Below, one piece after another: positions 5,715-13,276 of a stretch of DNA of 25,039 nt (within the stretch, counting starts at the first letter, position 1; each line of letters begins with the position of its first letter). A model generated the notes under the pieces. The model saw nothing but the letters and a program-made list of their open reading frames with translations, was not told the origin of the DNA and did no database searches. The DNA is taken from IMG/VR virus record IMGVR_UViG_3300042516_002242, positions 1 through 25,039 of that record; one strand, given 5' to 3'. The translations under genes and the position numbers were made by a program. The DNA is from a virus.

Positions 5715-5773
5715 GTAGGTAAATCCAGCCGGAATTCGATGGATTCAGCCCAAGGTGTGGTAAGCCCATCAGC

Positions 5774-6244
5774 ATGGCAGACCAGCCCAGCCAGCCGTTG
5801 AAGAAGCGCGGACCCGGCAGACCGCCCAAGTCCGCAGCCGGGGATATCGCGGCTGCAAAAGAGGCGTGGCTCGCAGCGTTCCCCGAGCATGGCTGGGACG
5901 AGGCTTGCCGCATCGCTTGCATCAGCACGAACACGCCGTCGTACTGGCGACGCACCGATGCCGAGTTCCATGCAGCGCTTGAAGCGCTCGATGTCGAGAT
6001 CGCGGACCGCTACGAGAAGATCGCCGACGAGGCGATCAAGGGACAGCGGCAGATGGATCGCAGCGCTGCGACGCTGCTGATCTTCCGGCTCAAGGCGCTG
6101 CGACCGCGCAAGTACCGCGAGGGCATCCGCATCGAACACACGGGCGCGGACGGCGGATCGATCAAGGTCGAGAACGGCGACGCTGGCGCTGGCGCTCGGA
6201 TGCTGCGCGAGTGGGGAGCGCGGATCGGTGTCGAGCGGAACTGA
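5774..6244 (+). CDS. terS: Terminase small subunit (putative)
   Basis: The small terminase subunit recognises phage DNA and regulates the large subunit during packaging. The assignment rests on the position directly before TerL and on the protein itself (156 aa). Residues 10-20 (KKRGPGRPPKS) form an AT-hook-like basic motif. A helix-turn-helix-like segment (about residues 38-62) contains CRIACISTNTPSYWRR followed by DAEF, a pattern common in phage TerS. A helical middle (66-105) would serve oligomerisation. The stop lies 17 bases inside TerL. No good ribosome-binding site is visible before this ATG, and no alternative in-frame start was found nearby. Confidence 0.75.
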   Translation: MADQPSQPLKKRGPGRPPKSAAGDIAAAKEAWLAAFPEHGWDEACRIACISTNTPSYWRRTDAEFHAALEALDVEIADRYEKIADEAIKGQRQMDRSAATLLIFRLKALRPRKYREGIRIEHTGADGGSIKVENGDAGAGARMLREWGARIGVERN

Positions 6245-7949
6245 TCGCATCGTCGCGCTGCGCGAGCGCGTGTACAGCGCGAACGCGAGAGAGCAAGCCG
6301 ATCTTCGCGCAGCGTTCTCTGAAGACTTCGCAGCGTGGTGTGAGTGCTGCGCGTGGACCTACCGCGTGAAGGAGATCGACGCGACGGGACGCGAGCGCCC
6401 GGTGGTCGCGCCGCACACGCCGTTCATCCTGTGGGACTGCCAGCGCGATGCGGCTCGCGAGATCATCGACGGCATCGAGACCGGACGCGATGTCGTGATC
6501 CGCAAGACGCGAGACATGGGCGCGTCGTGGCTGGTGTGCGCCGTCGCCGTGTGGGGCTGGATGTTCAAGGGCTGGCAGTCGCTGCTCGTCAGCCGCGTCG
6601 AGGATCTGGTGGATCGCACGGGCGACCCCGACTCGCTGTTCTGGAAGGTTGACTACCTGATCGCGGGGCAACCGTCGTGGCTGCTCCCGGCAGCGCCGGA
6701 GAAGTTCGCCAAGGGCGGCGAGTGGCGGCAGCACATGATGCTCCGGCATCCCGTCAGCGGCGCGACCGTGGCTGGCATGGCATCGACCGAACACATCGGG
6801 CGCGGCGGTCGGCGAACGCTCGTCCTGTTCGACGAGTTCGCGGCGCTCGACCACGCCGACGCTGCATGGCGCTCCGCAGCCGACTGCACCAGTTGCCGCA
6901 TCGCTTGCTCGACTCCCATCGGCGCGGGAACGGAGTACGCACGGCTGGTGAGTGTTGCGCGTACCACAGGCGAGCCGAGGCTGGTCGAGTTGATGTACTG
7001 GCAGCATCCCGAGAAGGGACGCGGCGCTGTGCAGCGCGTTGACATCGACGGCAGCGTGACCGGGTTCGCCGGATCGACCTTCACATGGTCGCCGTGGCTG
7101 TCGGACCAGTTGCGTCGCCGCGACCGCATCGACCTCGCGCAGAATGTCTTCGCCGAGAGCGTCGGCAGCGGCGCGTCGTTCTTTGCATCGCACATCGTCA
7201 CACAGCACCGCGAGGAGTTCGGCAAGGTCGGCAAGCGCTGCGAGGTGATCAACGGCAAGTTGGAGCCGCAGCCGCAGGGACGATGGCGCGTGTGGGCTGC
7301 ACCTGATCGCGTGTGCGAGTATGTGGTGTTCATCGATCCGTCCTACGGCACGGGCAGCGCGAACGCGGCGGTGTGCATCATGGACGCGAACAAGCGCGAG
7401 ACCGTCGCCGAGTTCGTGGATCCCAACCTCGCGCCCTACGACCTCGCGCTGGAAGTCGCACAGGCTTGCCGCAAGGTGTGGCGCGGTCGGCGCGAGCCGC
7501 TGATCGGCTGGGAGACCAACGGTCCCGGCGCTGCGATGCAGCACGACTTCGACCGGGCTGGCTGGCGCAATGTCTTCCGGCAGCGGCAGGAGGGGACGCT
7601 GACCGAGGCGAAGACGATGCGCGTCGGCTGGACCAGCACCAAGCGCACGAAGCGCTCGCTGCTCGGCAACCTCGCACGGCAACTGGCGCAGGGCGAGTGC
7701 GTCGTGCGGAGCGAGGAATGCCTCGACGAGATGCTGGAGTATGTGGTGATGGACGATGGCAGCATCGAGGCTGGGTCACGGCGCGACGAGGCGAGCGGTG
7801 CGCGTGAGTCGCACGGCGACCGCGTCATCGCGCTGGCTGGCGCTCTCATGCTGTGCGATGAAGTGGGGCAGCCGATCCCCGAGCAACCCGAGTTCGGCGA
7901 ACACTCGCTCGGGTCGATCCTCAAGCACTCGGAGGTGATGCATGGCTAG
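6228..7949 (+). CDS. terL: Terminase large subunit (ATPase-nuclease)
   Basis: The packaging motor and DNA-cutting enzyme, 573 aa. The ATPase domain shows a Walker-A-like segment at about residues 92-101 (RKTRDMGASW), a Walker B at 198-204 (LVLFDEF, with D202 and E203), and an STP coupling motif at 228-230. The C-terminal RNase-H-like nuclease shows VVFIDPSYG (D370), GWETNG (E429) and HGDRVIALAGALM (D531), the expected three acidic ligands. The Walker A lacks the classical GKT/GKS; phage terminases often deviate in this way. The start is GTG with GGGGAG upstream, overlapping TerS by 17 bases. It is followed by a cluster of very small basic genes. Confidence 0.93.
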   Translation: MSSGTDRIVALRERVYSANAREQADLRAAFSEDFAAWCECCAWTYRVKEIDATGRERPVVAPHTPFILWDCQRDAAREIIDGIETGRDVVIRKTRDMGASWLVCAVAVWGWMFKGWQSLLVSRVEDLVDRTGDPDSLFWKVDYLIAGQPSWLLPAAPEKFAKGGEWRQHMMLRHPVSGATVAGMASTEHIGRGGRRTLVLFDEFAALDHADAAWRSAADCTSCRIACSTPIGAGTEYARLVSVARTTGEPRLVELMYWQHPEKGRGAVQRVDIDGSVTGFAGSTFTWSPWLSDQLRRRDRIDLAQNVFAESVGSGASFFASHIVTQHREEFGKVGKRCEVINGKLEPQPQGRWRVWAAPDRVCEYVVFIDPSYGTGSANAAVCIMDANKRETVAEFVDPNLAPYDLALEVAQACRKVWRGRREPLIGWETNGPGAAMQHDFDRAGWRNVFRQRQEGTLTEAKTMRVGWTSTKRTKRSLLGNLARQLAQGECVVRSEECLDEMLEYVVMDDGSIEAGSRRDEASGARESHGDRVIALAGALMLCDEVGQPIPEQPEFGEHSLGSILKHSEVMHG

Positions 7950-8175
7950 GAAGAAGGGACCGTCGCTTGCCGTCGGTCGCGGCGAGAAGTTGCCAGTTTC
8001 CAAGGGCGCTGGGCTGACTGCAAAGGGTCGTGCGCGGTACAACCGTGAGACCGGGAGCAAGTTGCAGGCTCCGACGAAGGACAAGGACAACCCGCGCCAC
8101 AAGTCGTTCTGCGCTCGGTCCCGGTCGTGGACCGGGGAGCGCGGCAAGGCTGCACGCAAGCGCTGGGGGTGCTGA
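7942..8175 (+). CDS. Small basic phage protein (DUF6321-like), 77 aa
   Basis: A perfect GGAGG site lies six bases before the ATG, which overlaps the TerL stop by 8 bases. The protein is rich in Lys, Arg and Gly. Segments such as SKGAGLTAKGRARYN and HKSFCARS, with a C-terminal ARKRWGC, match a family of small conserved phage proteins that I recall as DUF6321, usually found near packaging genes. Function is not established. The high positive charge suggests contact with DNA or with acidic head proteins. It is the first of six or seven tiny genes between TerL and portal. Confidence 0.85.
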   Translation: MARKKGPSLAVGRGEKLPVSKGAGLTAKGRARYNRETGSKLQAPTKDKDNPRHKSFCARSRSWTGERGKAARKRWGC

Positions 8176-8177
8176 CG

Positions 8178-8306
8178 ATGGCGAAGAACTCTCTGGTCGG
8201 CAACATCAACCGTCGCAAGCGCCTTGGGATCTCGCGCCCCAAGTCGAAGTCAACCGTCAGCGCGAAGTCTTACGCCGCCATGAAGCGCGGCTGGAAGGGC
8301 AAGTGA
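8178..8306 (+). CDS. Micro-protein, 42 aa, basic
   Basis: Encodes 42 residues starting MAKNSLVGNINRRKR and ending AAMKRGWKGK. The SKSTVSAKSYAAM segment resembles a recurring small phage protein often found beside DUF6321-like genes. It starts two bases after the preceding stop, and its own stop shares one base with the next ATG (TGATG). About one third of the residues are Lys or Arg. Too short for domain assignment, but the codon use, dense packing and family resemblance support it as a real gene. Confidence 0.75.
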   Translation: MAKNSLVGNINRRKRLGISRPKSKSTVSAKSYAAMKRGWKGK

Positions 8307-8416
8307 TGCCGAAGGTCGGAAAGAAGTCGTTCCCGTACACCGCCAAGGGCAAGAAGGCTGCTGCCTCCTTCGCCAAGAAGGTCGGCAAGAAGATGACGAA
8401 GGGCAAGGGCTACTGA
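8306..8416 (+). CDS. Micro-protein, 36 aa, Lys-rich
   Basis: Encodes MPKVGKKSFPYTAKGKKAAA and a Lys-rich tail ending KGKGY. It contains 13 lysines in 36 residues. It starts on the last base of the preceding stop and ends on the first base of the next start (TGATG at both ends). GGAAGGG lies upstream. The KSFPYTAKGKKAAASFAK pattern is seen in small phage proteins of unknown role. A nucleic-acid- or scaffold-binding peptide is plausible. Confidence 0.72.
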   Translation: MPKVGKKSFPYTAKGKKAAASFAKKVGKKMTKGKGY

Positions 8417-8574
8417 TGCCGTTCAAGAGCAAGGCACAGCAGCGCATGATGTTCGCCACCAATCCCCGCATGGCTCGCGAGATGGCAAGCAAGACCAAGA
8501 GCATGAAGTCGCTTCCGGCTCGCGCCGCGAAGAAGACCGCACGCAAGGCAAGCAAGAAGGGAGGCAAGCGATGA
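8416..8574 (+). CDS. Small basic protein, 52 aa (PFKSKAQ family)
   Basis: Begins MPFKSKAQQRMMFATNPRMA and continues with KSLPAR and a Lys/Arg-rich tail. The N-terminal pattern PFKSKAQ-R-MFA--P--A is a recurring motif of short phage proteins of unknown function. It overlaps the previous stop by one base. The C-terminal 20 residues are mostly Lys, Ala, Arg and Gly, resembling histone-tail-like sequence. No enzyme motif. Confidence 0.78.
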   Translation: MPFKSKAQQRMMFATNPRMAREMASKTKSMKSLPARAAKKTARKASKKGGKR

Positions 8575-8609
8575 AGAAGGGCAAGAAGAAGGGCGGCAAG
8601 AAGTGCTGA
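8571..8609 (+). CDS. Possible 12-residue peptide MKKGKKKGGKKC
   Basis: A very short ATG-initiated frame overlapping the previous stop (ATGA) and the next gene by 7 bases. It continues the Lys/Gly character of its neighbours and ends in Cys. It could be a real peptide, a leader that couples translation to the next gene, or a chance frame. Confidence 0.3.
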   Translation: MKKGKKKGGKKC

Positions 8610-8875
8610 TCAAGTGCAGCAACGGTGTGCTGGTCCCGCTGACCAGCATCGACAAGTGCGTGGACAAGGGCGACTGCATCGTCGTGTATGTCGATGACGA
8701 GACCCACTTCGCACGCGGCGAGGACGCGGAGGTCATCCGCTCGCTCGTCGCACACAAGGCAACACAGGAGCAGCCCAAGGCTGCGAAGGAGCAGAGTCAT
8801 GTACGGAAAGAAGAAGGCATCGCCAGCATCCCGGTCTTCCCGCAAGGTGGGAAGCGCAATGTCCCGTCGCGGTGA
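8603..8875 (+). CDS. Hypothetical protein, 90 aa, GTG start
   Basis: There is no in-frame ATG, so the start is GTG (8603) or CTG (8606). The product begins (M)LIKCSNGVLVPLTSIDKC and has a beta-rich first half with three cysteines (about 5, 18 and 25) and a charged tail. Unlike its neighbours it is not strongly basic in the first 50 residues. It overlaps the next gene's ATG (8799) by 77 bases in another frame, so one of the two may be shorter than shown. Unknown family. Confidence 0.6.
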   Translation: MLIKCSNGVLVPLTSIDKCVDKGDCIVVYVDDETHFARGEDAEVIRSLVAHKATQEQPKAAKEQSHVRKEEGIASIPVFPQGGKRNVPSR

Positions 8876-8969
8876 CAAGGGTCACGCTGGCGGCGGTTAC
8901 GGCGGCGGCATGGGTGGCGGCATGGACGGCGGCAAGAAGGGCGGCTACCACCGCAAGGGAGTTCGCTGA
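8799..8969 (+). CDS. Small Gly/Lys-rich protein, 56 aa
   Basis: AAGGAG stands eight bases before the ATG at 8799, the best ribosome-binding site in this cluster after 7942. An alternative in-frame ATG at 8859, with GGTGGGAAG upstream, would give 36 residues and nearly remove the overlap with the 8603 gene. The product starts MYGKKKASPASRSSRK and ends in a Gly/Met/Lys-rich tail (GGGYGGGMGGGM). Low complexity and basic, probably disordered. It ends two bases before the portal start. Unknown role. Confidence 0.62.
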   Translation: MYGKKKASPASRSSRKVGSAMSRRGDKGHAGGGYGGGMGGGMDGGKKGGYHRKGVR

Positions 8970-8971
8970 CC

Positions 8972-10696
8972 ATGCTCAAACTCGATCTGCATTCGATGAT
9001 GCGGGAGGTCGAGGCGGCGGAGGACTTCCGCGACCAGCATCTGTCCGAGTGGCGAAGGCTGATCGAGCGATTCCACGGTCCCGCCTACCGTGCAATCGAC
9101 ACCCATGAGGACGATCCGGAGAACTTCGTGCATGAGTATGTGGCGCTTCTGCTGCCGCGCATCGTGCATGACGCTCCGAAGGTGCGCGTGAAGAGCGCTC
9201 GCCCTGTCTCGCAGTCGATGACCGCCGGGTTGCTTCAGGTCGGCGTGAACCGCTGGTGCAAGATGACCAAGGTTCGCAACACGCTTGAGCGCATCGCGAC
9301 GGATATGTTGCTCGCCTACGGTGTCGGTCTCGTCGTGAACGAGCCGCGCAAGGGCTACCGGGAGATCGATGGCGCGGAGCCGTTCCTCCCGCGCCTGTAC
9401 CGCGTCAGCCCGGATCGCTTCTTCATGGATCCGGCGGCGACGAACATGGAGGACACCCGGTACATGGGTCATTGCTGGGTGATCGACCGCGACGATCTGC
9501 TCGCGCAGGCGGAGCAGGAGGACGGCTGGGACACCGAGGTCATCAACCGCGTCGCCGACAACAGCGGCATCGACGAGGTGCGCGAGGGCTACTCGGGCAA
9601 GCGCGAGATCCCGGACCGGAAGGAGATGGTGGTCTACGAGGTGTTCGTGCCGGAGGTGCGCGACGATGACATCGAGGAGATCGATGCGACTCTCGGCGCA
9701 CAGGTGTTCAGCGGCACGATCTACACGATGATCAAGGGTCAGAGCGCGGACGGCAAGAAGTCCGATGCCGGGTTCGTTCGCAAGCCTCGCCCGTACTACG
9801 GACCGCGCACGGGTCCGTACACGGTGTTCGGCGTGTACACGGTCCCCGACGATCCGTATCCGCTGTCGCCGATCATGGCGCTGGTCCCGCAGATGGACGA
9901 TGTGAACCACCATCTGCGCTCGATGCGGTACAGCGCCAGCGCGTACAAGCGCATCATCGCGGTGGACAGCCGCAACGCGAAGTTGGCGCAGGACATCCGA
10001 GACAAGGACGATCTGTATGTGGTGCTTGCCGACGGCATTGACCCGACTCAAGTCGTTCCTATGGAGATCGGCGGCATCACTCCGCAGCAAGTTCAGTACT
10101 CGGCGATGGCGCAGGACAGGCTCGACCGTGTCTCCGGCATCCACGACGCGATGCGAGGCAACATCACGGGTCAGCCGACGGCTACCGAAGTCAGCGTTGC
10201 GGAAAGTGCGTCTGGGATGCGTATGGCGCACCTGAAGCGCCAGTTTCAGGAGTGCGTCAACGAGGTCATGCGAAATGTCGCGTGGTTCATGTTCCACGAC
10301 CGCAAGGTGGTGTTCCCCGTCGGCGAGGACGGCGTGGCGATCATGGGCGAGCCGGAGCCGATGTTCAGCGCCTCGGCGATGGTCGGCACATTCGATGACC
10401 TCGACATCGACATCGAGGCGATGAGCATGGAGCGCGTCAGCGACATGGTGTTGCAGAAGCGAGCGCTGGAGATGCTGCAACTCGTCGGCACGCTGTCGCA
10501 ACAGGTGGTCGCCGCTCCCCATGTGAAGTGGAACGATGTGATGTCGATGGTCGGCGATGCGATGAACATCCCGAACCTCGCCGATCTCATCGACCAGCAG
10601 CGTGTAATGCAGATGCAGCAGGGTGCAGCGCAAGCCCCACAGGGAGCGCAGGGCGAGAACGCGCTCCAGCAAATTCTTGCACGAAACAAGAGGTAA
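8972..10696 (+). CDS. Portal protein (putative)
   Basis: The portal is the dodecameric ring at one vertex through which DNA is packaged and ejected. The 574-aa length, the position after TerL and before the scaffold and capsid genes, and the sequence all fit. Family-like features are a helical N-terminal region that places residues at a membrane-free core, the YRVSPDRFFMDPAATNMEDT segment (about 149-168), and a long helical stem near 395-440 containing QPTATEVSVAESA and MRMAHLKRQFQECVNEV, typical of podovirus-type portals. The C-terminus is Gln- and Ala-rich. GGGAG upstream supports the ATG. The specific family was not verified by a search. Confidence 0.85.
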   Translation: MLKLDLHSMMREVEAAEDFRDQHLSEWRRLIERFHGPAYRAIDTHEDDPENFVHEYVALLLPRIVHDAPKVRVKSARPVSQSMTAGLLQVGVNRWCKMTKVRNTLERIATDMLLAYGVGLVVNEPRKGYREIDGAEPFLPRLYRVSPDRFFMDPAATNMEDTRYMGHCWVIDRDDLLAQAEQEDGWDTEVINRVADNSGIDEVREGYSGKREIPDRKEMVVYEVFVPEVRDDDIEEIDATLGAQVFSGTIYTMIKGQSADGKKSDAGFVRKPRPYYGPRTGPYTVFGVYTVPDDPYPLSPIMALVPQMDDVNHHLRSMRYSASAYKRIIAVDSRNAKLAQDIRDKDDLYVVLADGIDPTQVVPMEIGGITPQQVQYSAMAQDRLDRVSGIHDAMRGNITGQPTATEVSVAESASGMRMAHLKRQFQECVNEVMRNVAWFMFHDRKVVFPVGEDGVAIMGEPEPMFSASAMVGTFDDLDIDIEAMSMERVSDMVLQKRALEMLQLVGTLSQQVVAAPHVKWNDVMSMVGDAMNIPNLADLIDQQRVMQMQQGAAQAPQGAQGENALQQILARNKR

Positions 10697-10701
10697 TGCA
10701 G

Positions 10702-10998
10702 ATGCCAAGTTACGCTTTCATCGACGAGTCCACGGGAGCGTCCTGCGAACTGGTGTTCGCAATGAAGGACGCGCCGCCGATTGGAGCAACCGTCGAGGTT
10801 GATGGGAAGCGACTCGTTCGCGTCGTGTCCGACTTCCAAGTCGATCCGGCTACCAACAGATCGCAGTACCCGTATGTGAGCAGTTCGCTTCCGCGCAGAC
10901 TTGCCGGATGCAAGACGAACTCACAGGGCAAGCCCATCATCGAGTCGCGCCGCCATGAGCGCAATGTCATGGCACAGCACGGTTACGAGAAGGAATAG
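10702..10998 (+). CDS. Small FmdB-like protein next to portal, 98 aa
   Basis: The frame has two close ATGs. The one at 10702 is preferred because AGAGG is eight bases upstream, while at 10696 the gap would be only two bases. The N-terminus MPSYAFID resembles the start of FmdB-type zinc-ribbon proteins, but the paired cysteines are missing (only C15 and C70). The segment containing YPYVSSSLPRRLAGCKT and then KPIIESRRHERNVM resembles a conserved phage protein found near the portal. Function unknown. Confidence 0.7.
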   Translation: MPSYAFIDESTGASCELVFAMKDAPPIGATVEVDGKRLVRVVSDFQVDPATNRSQYPYVSSSLPRRLAGCKTNSQGKPIIESRRHERNVMAQHGYEKE

Positions 10999-11004
10999 GA
11001 CACC

Positions 11005-11895
11005 ATGAGTGAACCCGAAATCCAGAATGAGGACACCGAGGTCGAGAAGACCGAGGACATCGCACAGCCCAACGAAGCCTCGGCGCGTGACGCTGATGAC
11101 GATGTCTTGGACAGGCTCTTCGCCGACGATGTCGAGGAGACCGTGCCTGATACCGCGCCCCCTGCGATGAGCAAGGAGCGCGAGCGTGCCATTGCGACTC
11201 TCAAGCGGGACGGAGTCCCCGACGAGATCCTCGCGACCGTTAGCGAAGACACCCTGATGGGCTGGGCTGAAAAGGCTTCCAAGCGTCAGAAGGATGTCGA
11301 TGGCTACGGCAAGAAGATGGCTGACCTTGAGAAGCAGTTGAAGAACCCCGCGAAGCAGGAGCCGCAGGGCGACGATGCCGATGAATCCGACGATGTTGAC
11401 ATCGAACCGGAGGATTCGGACAAGCCGACCGAGCAGGAAGACCCGTTCGCGGAGATCGAGGAACTGCTTGGCGACGATGCCGCAAAGCCGCTGAAGGCGA
11501 TGCGTGCGGAACTCGCCGAACTTCGCAAGCAGCAGTCCGCTGCTGCGGAGCAATCGTTGCTGGTTCAGGTCGATTCGGCTGATGCGTATTTCCGCTCGCA
11601 GTACGGGGCAAAGGCTCCCGACCGCGAGGCGGTGATCGCGGAGATGAATCGACTCGGATCGGCGAATCCCGGAACCTACAAGACCGTCATGCACCTCGCC
11701 GAGGAGGCTTACGCCAACCTTGCAGGGAAGAAGGTCGCCAAGCCGGATGCACGGAAGCAGGGTCAGCCGACAGCCGCTCGCGGCGTGTCGCGCAACGAAC
11801 GACCCCGCACTCCCGTGGATGCGGAGGACGCGATCCTCGATGCCCTCATGGAAGGGAAGACTCGCGACGAGGCGATGCGGCTAATCAGAAAGTGA
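11005..11895 (+). CDS. Scaffolding-like protein
   Basis: A 296-residue, very acidic, low-complexity and helical protein placed between portal and major capsid, where scaffolding proteins sit. Residues 1-55 are Glu/Asp-rich. A coiled coil is likely near 100-120 and again at 165-190 (ELAELRKQQSAAAEQ). The C-terminal part is basic (RKQGQPTAARGVSRNERPR, about 250-268), and a basic C-terminus is what binds coat protein in several phage scaffolds. No protease motif is seen. The start follows AGGAATAGGACACC. It probably guides capsid assembly and then leaves or is cleaved. Confidence 0.75.
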   Translation: MSEPEIQNEDTEVEKTEDIAQPNEASARDADDDVLDRLFADDVEETVPDTAPPAMSKERERAIATLKRDGVPDEILATVSEDTLMGWAEKASKRQKDVDGYGKKMADLEKQLKNPAKQEPQGDDADESDDVDIEPEDSDKPTEQEDPFAEIEELLGDDAAKPLKAMRAELAELRKQQSAAAEQSLLVQVDSADAYFRSQYGAKAPDREAVIAEMNRLGSANPGTYKTVMHLAEEAYANLAGKKVAKPDARKQGQPTAARGVSRNERPRTPVDAEDAILDALMEGKTRDEAMRLIRK

Positions 11896-11902
11896 GCGCA
11901 AC

Positions 11903-13213
11903 ATGGCTGGAACCCCTATCCAGACCTTCAATGACTTCATGGCTGCGACTGGTCCCACCTACCTGACCAGCGCGGATGCAGTCATCAACGAAGCCGTCAA
12001 GAACACCTACGCCTTCTCCCGTCTTCTCAAGGACAAGACGAGCGAGGCGACGATTCAGGGCGGCAACGAGATCCGCGATGTCATCATGTTCGATGACAGC
12101 AGCACCTACGACCACTACCTCCCGAACGACACCTTCAACTGGCGCAACGCACAGGTGCTGGACACGATCAAGTGTCCGTGGCGCTTCAGCCTCGACCACA
12201 TGGCGTGGACCGACCATGAGATCGAACTGAACTCCGGCGAGGGTTCGGGTCGCGACTATGTCAAGTCGCAGTACAAGCGGCTGAAGCGGCAGAAGGAGCA
12301 GCGGATGTGGACCTCGCTGCTCAACGGGTTTGAGAACGACCTGTGGGCTTCGCCGTTCGGCATGAGCGCGGAGATGGAGGGCGCTGGCGGCAAGTTGCCG
12401 TACTCGCTCCCCTGCTTCATCAACGAACTCCCGGACTTCAACAACGCCTTCGGCATTCGCGGCGGTCTCCCGCTCGGTTGGTCCACGGTGATGGGTCTCG
12501 CCAACAACGCGAGCAACTCCGATACCGCTGGCGAGGATCGCTGGACCAACCAGATCTCGTACTACGACCCCGGAGTGACCGATCCGAATCAGGCGCTTCA
12601 GACGAAGGCTGGCATCGAGAACGCTCGCGTCAACGGTCAGACCTTCACCGCCGACATCGGTGGTCTCATCACCGCCTTCGACGATATGTTCCTGAAGTGC
12701 GAGTTCGTTCCGCCCAGCACGAAGCAGGAGTACTTTGAGAAGCCGACGCTCAACAGGCAGATGATCCTCTGCTCGCGCCTCGGTCTCAACCAGTACAAGC
12801 AGGCTCTCCGCGCCTCCAACGACACGCTGGTGTCGTATCAGGATGCGGCGTACACGAACCCGACTTTCAGCGGGATCGAACTGATGTACTGCTCCAACCT
12901 CGACACGGCTGCGATCTTCCCGAGCGGTGCGACGCAGCGCACGGCGTTCGACACGAACATCGCCGCCGCCAGCACCACCACGGGTGCGACCGAGACTGGC
13001 GCTTCGGTCATCGACCCCGGCGCTCGCTACTACTGGGTCAACGGCAACTACCTGACCCCGATCTATCACTCGCGCCGCTACTTCAGCAAGCACGAAGTGA
13101 TGAAGCACCCGAACCAGCCCTTCACCTATGTTCAGGTGGTTGACTGCTGGTGGAACCTGTTCTGCAACTCGCGTCAGCGCCACGGCATCGTCGCTCCGCT
13201 CGCGATCTCCTGA
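11903..13213 (+). CDS. Major capsid protein (putative)
   Basis: A 436-aa protein directly after the scaffold-like gene. It resembles a phage capsid family that I recognise by QGGNEIRDVIMFD (about 51-63) and the WRFSLDHMAWTDHEIELN segment (about 93-110), followed by KRLKRQKEQRM and a region with LPYSLPCFINE. An HK97-type fold is expected but cannot be shown here. A strong hairpin follows the stop (13222-13247). The ribosome-binding site is unremarkable (GTGAGCGCAAC). Confidence 0.85.
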   Translation: MAGTPIQTFNDFMAATGPTYLTSADAVINEAVKNTYAFSRLLKDKTSEATIQGGNEIRDVIMFDDSSTYDHYLPNDTFNWRNAQVLDTIKCPWRFSLDHMAWTDHEIELNSGEGSGRDYVKSQYKRLKRQKEQRMWTSLLNGFENDLWASPFGMSAEMEGAGGKLPYSLPCFINELPDFNNAFGIRGGLPLGWSTVMGLANNASNSDTAGEDRWTNQISYYDPGVTDPNQALQTKAGIENARVNGQTFTADIGGLITAFDDMFLKCEFVPPSTKQEYFEKPTLNRQMILCSRLGLNQYKQALRASNDTLVSYQDAAYTNPTFSGIELMYCSNLDTAAIFPSGATQRTAFDTNIAAASTTTGATETGASVIDPGARYYWVNGNYLTPIYHSRRYFSKHEVMKHPNQPFTYVQVVDCWWNLFCNSRQRHGIVAPLAIS

Positions 13214-13221
13214 TGATCACG

Positions 13222-13247
13222 GGGGGGGCTGGACCTCCAGCCCCCCC
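13222..13247 (+). terminator. Strong hairpin after the capsid gene
   Basis: GGGGGGGCTGGA (13222-13233), 2-base centre CC, TCCAGCCCCCCC (13236-13247): a 12-bp perfect inverted repeat nine bases past the capsid stop. There is no U-tract, so it may be a partial terminator, an RNA processing site, or a 3'-end stabiliser for capsid mRNA. The decoration-like gene starts 30 bases later. Confidence 0.65.
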
Positions 13248-13276
13248 TGACTTCACACAAGAAAGGACTGATCTCA

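Noticed and set aside
6162-7682. 506-codon open frame antisense to the terminase large subunit
   Set aside because: Same codon-aligned shadow effect in GC-rich DNA; TerL motifs are intact on the + strand.
8945-10708. 587-codon open frame antisense to the portal gene
   Set aside because: It is codon-aligned with the portal gene, which rarely uses the TTA, CTA and TCA codons that would give antisense stops. The sense product has family features; the antisense one is low-complexity His/Arg/Leu-rich sequence.
11885-13183. 432-codon open frame antisense to the capsid gene
   Set aside because: Codon-aligned shadow of a well-supported capsid gene.
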